Part shown: one piece after another, positions 8,904-13,894 of the stretch
Numbering within the stretch: position 1 is the first letter of the stretch
Layout of the letters: every line of letters starts with the position of its first letter
From: Isohypsibius dastychi
Taxonomy: Eukaryota; Tardigrada; Eutardigrada; Parachela; Isohypsibiidae
Length of the DNA stretch: 13,894 nucleotides
Direction: 5' to 3'
Assembly: GCA_034696485.1 (NCBI GenBank)
Contig: JAQIWT010000917.1
Coordinates: 1 to 13,894, forward strand
Program-made: the position numbers and the translations under genes
The notes under the pieces: model-generated
The model's database searches: none
What the model was told of the DNA's origin: nothing
The model's input: only the letters and a program-made list of their open reading frames with translations

Positions 8904-9021
8904 GCCTACAACACGCGGTGTCCCCAAGCGGTTACCCATCTAAGTACTAACCAGGCCCGACGCAGCTTATCTTCCGAGATCGAACGGGATCGGGAGCATT
9001 CTACGTGGTATGGTCGTAGGC
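8904..9021 (-). rRNA. 5S ribosomal RNA
   Basis: 118 nt on the minus strand, starting GCCTACGACCATACCACG and ending GTTGTAGGC; the two ends pair as helix I. The metazoan 5S core is intact: GATCTCGGAAG at the loop A/helix III side and GGTTAGTACTTAGATGGG as the box C region (about 8929-8952), with the box A region at about 8954-8973. Transcription is by RNA polymerase III from these internal elements. Only one copy is seen here, so this is either a dispersed 5S gene or an isolated one away from the main cluster. A few positions differ from the usual animal consensus (for example AAGATAAGC for AAGTTAAGC). Intact promoter elements and a terminator favour a functional gene, but a pseudogene cannot be ruled out. 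Confidence 0.93.
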
Positions 9022-9472
9022 AAAAGTAACAGCAAAATGCGGCTATCAAATTTTCCATAATATATCAGGTAAGAGAAGAACAAGAACAAATCGTGTCACA
9101 GTCATTCTTTGTCGGTGGAAGTTCCACCGGGAAACAAAAGCGAAACTGAAAGTTCTAAGCAGCAAAAAATTCTAAAATTGTGGGTGAGCGAACATGCCAA
9201 ATAAAACTGATTTTACACCCAATCTTTTCTGGAAAATTATGAATTTTCCATCCATAAGCCGGCAGTCTAATAATCAGTGTTTTGCCGCAATTCGCCCAGA
9301 AGTGCGGGTGCGGTAGCCACAAAGAAGCTTCACTAAGTTCAAAGTTCAGCCCAGGTCAAGTTGTGTTATCAGTATGTAATTAAAATCTAATTAAAAATTC
9401 CTTAAAAATGAATGTAGACCAAGATGATTCTTCAACATGATTTAGGTTTTCAATCACTGTAATTAGGTTTAC
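9022..9472. other. 5' flank of 5S rRNA, no gene seen
   Basis: This AT-rich stretch holds a nearly perfect hairpin, CGGTGGAA-G-TTCCACCG, at 9113-9129, about 95 bp upstream of the 5S start. A TATATTAT-like stretch on the minus strand lies about 40 bp upstream of the 5S start. Neither has a proven role. Confidence 0.4.
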
Positions 9473-9575
9473 CAAAGCCGGTCTCGATGAGCTTGTTGCG
9501 GTAGCACTGCGTAACATCGCCAGAGGCGTATGGGCTTTGAGGAACCGATGGAATCGACGCCTTGTTTCTACGCAT
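9473..9575 (-). CDS. Possible isolated first exon, very low confidence
   Basis: An ATG at 9575-9573 opens 34 codons (MRRNKASIPSVPQSPYASGD at the start, then a CYRNKLIETGF segment) and runs to a good donor, G|gtaaac, in phase 1. The plus strand is also open across the same stretch (about 9442-9594), so coding direction is uncertain. No matching second exon is evident before the 5S gene. It may be chance. Confidence 0.18.
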
Positions 9576-9706
9576 TTTCTTGTTGGAGAATGACAGTGTT
9601 TGATGCTTTAGTGTTTCGTCTTCTCTGCAACTGATTGATGATCAAATCTTTTCAAATTGAATACACTCTTTTCCAATACTTTTTTCGAAAATTGGATCTT
9701 TTTTTA

Positions 9707-9799
9707 GGGATCGCACAACGCGCAGTGAAAATCATGTTCGACCACGATGACGGGGATCGCACAACGCGCAGTGAAAATCATGTTCGACCACGATGACGG
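9707..9799 (+). repeat. 46-bp tandem duplication inside the kinase exon
   Basis: Positions 9707-9753 are identical to 9753-9799, a period of 46 bp that is not a multiple of three. The first copy sits directly behind a strong acceptor (TTTTTTTAG). The second copy is the one in frame with the rest of the exon but has no AG in front of it. Confidence 0.95.
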
Positions 9800-10852
9800 A
9801 TTGACACGAAGCGCGTTAGATCTGACCTCCATTCGGCGAGCCATCCTCAGTTATTTCGAAGTTGACCATCGCTCCGAGTTGCTCAAATATTTCTATTCGT
9901 CTTTCGAGAAAGCGCAGGTGGCCAGATTCGGAAAAGTTGTCGCCGCCCTCGCTGACTCCGGTGACTTATTAGCTAAGCAGATATTTTTTGACGCCGGTAA
10001 AGTCTTGGCTCAACATGTTTCCGCCATTTGCACAAGTGTCGGCCCTGATCTCCGAAATCTTCCCAGTGGAATTCCGGTCAAGTGCGTTGGATCTGTCTTT
10101 AGCAGCTGAACTCTGCTGATCGACGGTTGGTTCTGTTTTCGCAGAAAACTTAATTGCATGCAGGGGTGAAATCTGTTAGGAAAAAGTTTTCTGAAAACAC
10201 ATGATCTTGATTTATTGACCGTTCATTTGTCTGACGGATATATTTATCGCGGTTCTGGAATTTAAAACAAAAATGAAAATATGAATTCTCATGAAGAAGA
10301 CAAACTGTTTAAACTCGCGTTTTAATGTGGTTCATGGGTAACGTGAGTTTTGGATGAAAGCTAAGCACCTCAATTCTACGGAAATTCTCTCACATATACG
10401 CTATGGTAGGCTGGGCCGTTTGAGCTTGGTCATAGCACAACCAGTGAAAAAACATACATGTAATAAGTAACTAATAACAAGTAATAAATAATAACAGCAG
10501 TGAAACAACAGCTTCCATAGTAAATCAAGAGTAGCAGCAGTTGATTATTTCGATGTCACGTATGGAATTATTTTGAGAGATGTTCAAAGCATGTTACGCC
10601 TCGATTTCATGCTCTTAAAACTAGCAGTAAATTATTTTCTTGTCTTTCAATTTCGCTATTAGTTTTTACATTTTCCACATTTTCCTGGAAGGTTTGGGAC
10701 CGAATCCACCGGAACTATCTCTGCAGAAAGTGACCGAATCTTCATCAATCGGTGAAGCTGCGCTGGGAGCAGCGAAGGCTGGCTACTACATTCCACTAGA
10801 TTATTCCCTTTTGGTAGAACAGTTTTTTCACGTCGATTCGAAAAAGCTGTGA
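9708..10852 (+). pseudogene. NAGK: N-acetylglucosamine kinase, C-terminal half, disrupted
   Basis: Two exon-like blocks match the C-terminal half of N-acetyl-D-glucosamine kinase (BadF/BadG/ROK-like ATPase fold), the cytosolic enzyme that phosphorylates GlcNAc at C6. Block 1 (9708 to about 10125) has WIAQRAVKIMFDHDDG at its start, with the W codon split by the intron, then SIRRAILSYFEV, LLAKQIFFDAGKVL and CVGSVFSS. Block 2 (from 10692, or 10663, to 10852) has TESSSIGEAALGAAKAGYYI and PLDYS near the family's C-terminus. There are two lesions. A 46-bp direct duplication at 9707-9799 puts the acceptor-proximal copy out of frame with the rest. A TGA at 10107-10109 stands where relatives have Trp in the GSVxxSW segment. 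The N-terminal half with the ATP-binding glycine-rich motifs was not found upstream. A possible ATTAAA signal is at 10867-10872. I infer a truncated pseudogene; assembly error is the main alternative. Confidence 0.75.
10126..10691 (+). other. Probable intron between the two kinase blocks
   Basis: About 566 nt, long for this window, where most introns are 53-72 nt. Donor G|gttggt at 10125/10126 and acceptor gaag|GT at 10691/10692 agree in phase 1. An alternative acceptor at 10661-10662 (ctattag) would keep more residues and better match the usual spacing, but needs a phase-2 donor. TAA-rich simple sequence lies near 10460-10500. Confidence 0.45.
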
Positions 10853-10866
10853 ACAAACAAACCCGA

Positions 10867-10872
10867 ATTAAA
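10867..10872 (+). promoter_or_regulatory. Possible polyadenylation signal ATTAAA
   Basis: ATTAAA lies 15 bp after the stop codon of the kinase copy. It is a known variant of AATAAA, but such hexamers are common by chance in AT-rich DNA. Confidence 0.3.
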
Positions 10873-11246
10873 TGTTGCTCATTCCCTCCCTCGTTACATT
10901 CCACATTTTTCTCACTTCTCTCTCCTTCTTACAGACTTGAGTTATTATTGTTTCTTCGCATTTTCAGGGTGTTTCTTGTGTGACACCGGTGCGGTTCGAC
11001 ATTTATACCTCTTTGCTCAGAGTAAAGTACATAATGAAAATGCGATTGGACTATAAACTACCGACGACAAGGTATCGTTGTCAAACAACTAGAGATAAGC
11101 AATCAAAGTACGTGTACGTAAAAACAGCAGCGTAAAGTTGAGACATCTGAATCGAACGCGAAAACATGCGATTTCGGATATAATCACATCTTCAAGCGCA
11201 AAAAAATGTCCAAAGAATACTTGGTTCGAAGAGGAATGTCGCGGAG
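10873..11246. other. No recognised gene
   Basis: Intergenic DNA between the kinase copy and a possible minus-strand terminal exon. There are pyrimidine-rich runs near 10910-10935 but no supported exon. Confidence 0.4.
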
Positions 11247-11323
11247 TTACACTTCTGTGTACATGGTGTCCCTTGGAATATTCAGTCCACGGAACAGTGC
11301 CGGAATGAAAAATGTGGCTGCAA
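11247..11323 (-). CDS. Possible terminal exon of a membrane protein
   Basis: On the minus strand a good acceptor (cttctttgcag at 11334-11324) is followed by 25 codons and TAA (11249-11247). The peptide has a hydrophobic start, VAATFFIPALFRGL, and a polar end, NIPRDTMYTEV. This looks like the end of a transmembrane segment plus a short tail. A candidate preceding exon near 11595-11680 (containing GGQVAVVEKRLTEVTNFV) would need a weak donor. I do not recognise the protein. Confidence 0.3.
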
Positions 11324-11332
11324 CTGCAAAGA

Positions 11333-11352
11333 AGATATATTATAATATATCT
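11333..11352. repeat. Perfect 20-bp AT-rich palindrome
   Basis: AGATATATTA is followed immediately by its exact reverse complement. It lies just upstream (minus strand) of the putative terminal exon, within what would be its intron. Confidence 0.85.
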
Positions 11353-12269
11353 AAAATTAAATCAAAACGGAAATAAGACAGGGAAGGAAGCCATCGATTT
11401 GAATCAGATCAAATTTCTATAATGACAGATAAAGCTAAGAAACGTTTCATTTCCGTAACATTAATTTGAGACTAAAACACAATAAATTGTTAACTTAACC
11501 GTCGAACCGATGGAAAAACATCGAACACTTGCTATTACACGTTCAGAATGAATAACGCATTCAAAGGAAGAATATTTATATTTACTACATGGTTAAGCGA
11601 GCTGCACGGACGAAGTTTGTCACCTCAGTAAGCCGCTTCTCTACAACAGCAACTTGGCCTCCCTGGGTTGTACTAGGTACAATGTACTACGATTAACTAT
11701 GTAAACTCTGTCAACAATAAAAACAACCATTGATCCTTGCCTTAATATGGATAGATTTGCACATAACCTAAGCAAAAATAAATGAGATTTGAAACTTCGC
11801 TTACAGGACAGAACTTTTTCATGCCGAGCACTTCGAAAATGTGTTATAACTGGCTCAGTTTGATGTCCAGCTATCTATTAATCAAACGCACGAACGTTAT
11901 TCAGCTGCATCAAATTATAATTCGAAAATAAGTTTCATCGGTCAGCTCTAATTTCCAGCTGACATCATATGACCTCCCACTCATTTGTAGAACCGCAAAA
12001 CCTTCGTGAAACGCACGATACGGTCATTCAGGGCTAACTTGGATGTCAAATGGCAGCTTTGAATGTACACACTAAATGTTAGAATTATCTTTGGTCAGCT
12101 AGTGTACATGAAGGATTTATAGGCTTCGTCCATTTGTCACAAACTTTGCCTTTTTCGCTTCGAACGCATTTACTGTAACAGGGCTAGTACACTAGTTCAG
12201 TACGGATTCAGCAACTCATCAAAATGTATACGCTTCCAAAGAGCTGAGTTATATAGCGTTGGTGATTCA
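11353..12269. other. Mostly noncoding intergenic DNA
   Basis: AT-rich with few long frames. A plus-strand frame at 11589-11676 starts MVKRAARTKFVTSVSRFSTT, which resembles a mitochondrial presequence, and ends at a donor-like CTAG|gtacaa. The same segment is also open on the minus strand, so I call neither. The 3' UTR of the Ly6 gene should occupy the last few hundred bases; no close AATAAA is visible on that strand. Confidence 0.4.
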
Positions 12270-12770
12270 TTACATCATCATCAAAGCAGGTCCCACCAGG
12301 AGCAAAATAAGACCAAAAACTCCACTCGGCAGCGATGCTGAATTGCACAAATCCCCGGAACATCCGCATGTTTCCGCCAATTTGGTTGGGTTACTGCATT
12401 CGTCTGTCCGCACAACTTCGCTGCAACCGCGGCTCACAGTTTTATCTAAAATTTTCAAATCAAACTAATCGGAACATCTCTACGTATGTGTATACATCTC
12501 GTACCTTCCTCTGACCCAACACTTGATTTAGTCTTATAGCAAACGCTTTCCCCACTGGTGCACTCCGTGATATCCTGCCCATTTGCCGAAAAGGGGTCTT
12601 GGCAGCTGCGCTGGTGGATCCCACATGTGTAGCATCTCAGCGCATCGGCTAAACTTGTGAGCAAAAAGCATGAATAAATCCCAGTCTTCTTTAAAACTGG
12701 AACTCTGACCTGCGTGCAAAACCTGGAATACCAAAAAGGTGGCACTTATGACGAAAAACGTTGACGACAT
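12270..12770 (-). CDS. GPI-anchored Ly6/uPAR-domain (three-finger) protein, three exons
   Basis: Exons 12770-12710, 12648-12505 and 12445-12270 are joined by 61- and 59-nt GT-AG introns, both phase 1, giving 126 residues. Residues 1-20 (MSSTFFVISATFLVFQVLHA) are a signal peptide. The mature part opens ALRCYTCG and has ten cysteines (26, 29, 36, 50, 57, 76, 85, 95, 97, 102), the full five-disulfide set of the LU domain, ending in the signature CGCSGDLCN. The tail (about 107-126, GVFGLILLLVGPALMMM) is hydrophobic and preceded by small residues (NSAS), as expected for a GPI-attachment signal. The phase-1 intron after the signal peptide is usual for this family. Invertebrate relatives modulate ion channels, septate junctions or receptors at the cell surface; the specific role here is unknown. 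A TTATTTTCAG acceptor at 12791, 20 bp before the ATG, suggests a 5' UTR intron or spliced-leader site. Confidence 0.9.
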
Positions 12771-12790
12771 GGCGCGTACGGAACTGCTAG

Positions 12791-12800
12791 CTGAAAATAA
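12791..12800 (-). promoter_or_regulatory. Splice acceptor just upstream of the Ly6 start codon
   Basis: TTATTTTCAG on the minus strand ends at 12791, 20 bp before the ATG. Such a site is used either by a 5' UTR intron or by trans-splicing of a leader RNA. The sequence cannot separate these. Confidence 0.45.
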
Positions 12801-13269
12801 GTTTTGAAGTTGGGATGAAATGATTTAGCGACGATTTGGTACAAAGTTGTCTTCAACCTCGGTTGGGCAGGTATGCTGACAGTGCGTGAACTTGTTGACA
12901 CACACAGCAGGCTGGATTACAGAAGGTGTTTAATAACAATCTTACAACTGTACTCTTCTGTGTTCGTTTGTACAGGCAGTGGAAATAAATACCACACAGC
13001 CGGAAATAGTTTTTTCTATCCTGCATAATTTTTGATCAAAAAACTGTCGATTGAGCTGAGGATGTTCAGACGCTTAAGGTGAATGGTATTCCATCGTTAT
13101 ACACATGGAATCGAACTTCATCGTTGATTCTTACAACAGTGCACAATCTCTCACCTCCACCCACTCCAGTTTTCTGGAAGGAAGATTAATTGTTTTTCAA
13201 AGTCCTCTACTTTTTAAGCACATTCCACGGAGATCAGACTTGCTGCGGCTCCCATCCCTGTCTTGTGTC
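12801..13269. other. Divergent intergenic region
   Basis: About 470 bp between the start of the Ly6 gene (minus) and the presumed start of the next gene (plus). It should hold both promoters. I see no TATA box I would trust. A plus frame starting with an ATG at 13105 is continuous with the first exon of the next gene and might be an N-terminal extension. Confidence 0.4.
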
Positions 13270-13794
13270 ATGACGACTGCCATTCAAAACCATGACAAGG
13301 GTAACCTTTCCGTTCCTTTTGCAAATGGCAAAGCATCAGAGTAAAATAAGCGTGGCAACCCGGTTCCTCCAGCTGAGTGTATTGACGACGAACCCCTTTC
13401 TTCGATTCTGTCTAAAGTTGAGATAGAAATAGCTCGGATTATGGGTCAGTCCTCTGAATTCTTCATGTTTAAACTCTGTAGTCGTTAATGATATTTGGGC
13501 TGAGGGGTTGTCGTGAGTCGAAATCGCATGGTTTGTGATTTTATTACGCTAGCGTTGTTCACCGGCATTTAACCAAGTCTAATCGTTATTTCTAGAATAA
13601 TCTTCAGCCGATAGAGTTTAATCTGAAGAACCATACGTCGGCGCACGTTCGCCATCAATAAGCTACCATTTCTGCTCTTAATTACCACTTGGTTTTAAGG
13701 ATTTATCGCGAATCTCAATACACTCGAAATGCGTCAAGTGCTTTCAGAGCAGCATCCTCGTCTTGCCATGACAACAAACGCACAAGTCTCACAA
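13270..13794 (+). CDS. Unidentified helical protein, first exons, 5' part only
   Basis: Three exons fit together in phase: 13270-13300 (ATG start, G|gtaacc donor), 13373-13444 (tcctccag acceptor, G|gtcagt donor) and 13700-13794 (ttttaag acceptor, CAA|gtatga donor). Introns are 72 and 255 nt. The joined peptide of about 66 residues starts MTTAIQNHDKAECIDDEPLS and continues through KVEIEIARIMGFIANLN and EMRQVLSEQHPRL. It is rich in helix-forming residues with regularly placed hydrophobics, so an alpha-helical or coiled domain is likely. The splice at 13372 removes an in-frame TAA at 13342-13344. I do not recognise the family. The gene continues beyond the window. The start could instead be the ATG at 13105 in the same frame, adding 55 less coding-like residues. 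Confidence 0.5.
13445..13699 (+). other. Probable intron of the unidentified plus-strand gene
   Basis: A strong donor (GTCAGT) and an acceptable acceptor (GGTTTTAAG) bound 255 nt of AT-rich DNA containing several stop codons in all plus frames. Both flanking exons agree in phase 1. Confidence 0.45.
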
Positions 13795-13894
13795 GTATGA
13801 TTCATCGAGCGTCTGAGTTTCGCCAGACGGCGTGTGACGTCTGATAATCGATGATCGCTGTAATGTTTAGCCACGATTGCGTTATCCCGCTTGA

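Noticed and set aside
13105-13344. 79-codon plus frame taken as a complete protein
   Set aside because: Its end contains a strong donor (AAGG|gtaacc at 13300) and the downstream exon chain is better explained by splicing; only the last ten codons before the donor look clearly coding.

Overview
The window is eukaryotic, and almost certainly from a small-genome invertebrate. Genes are split by short introns: 53-70 nt in the BTB-Kelch gene and 59-61 nt in the Ly6 gene. Acceptors are often of the TTTCAG/TTTTAG type, and the protein families are animal ones. Compact introns of this kind fit a nematode, but I cannot fix the phylum from sequence alone. There are no bacterial features: no operons, Shine-Dalgarno sites or CRISPR array.

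Layout. 12-448 (-): a possible small gene of unknown identity with phase-consistent short introns. 450-2250: no recognised gene, but repeat copies at 639-682 and 1495-1620. 2253-4504 (-): a complete six-exon BTB-BACK-Kelch protein of about 650 residues, the best-supported gene here. 4720-7500: no convincing gene, but diverged dispersed and tandem repeats, two long foldback (hairpin) elements and a G15 tract. 7511-8289: a decamer-based minisatellite, then a shorter array of the same units in opposite orientation, forming a large interrupted palindrome. 8904-9021 (-): a 5S rRNA gene with its T-run terminator. 9708-10852 (+): the C-terminal half of N-acetylglucosamine kinase. It carries a 46-bp tandem duplication that breaks the frame and a TGA where the family has a conserved Trp, so it looks like a truncated pseudogene or an assembly-damaged copy. 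10853-12269: mostly noncoding, with one possible terminal exon of a membrane protein on the minus strand. 12270-12770 (-): a complete three-exon, 126-residue GPI-anchored Ly6/uPAR protein. 13270-13794 (+): the first exons of an unidentified alpha-helical protein gene, transcribed divergently from the Ly6 gene and running off the window.

The genes do not form a pathway. They are unrelated neighbours: a likely Cul3 ubiquitin-ligase adaptor, a Pol III gene, an amino-sugar kinase remnant and a cell-surface three-finger protein, separated by repeat-rich DNA. The points most worth a second look are the double lesion in the kinase copy, the inverted minisatellite pair with its ten-base sub-period, the two foldback elements, and several phase-consistent exon chains that match no family I recognise.
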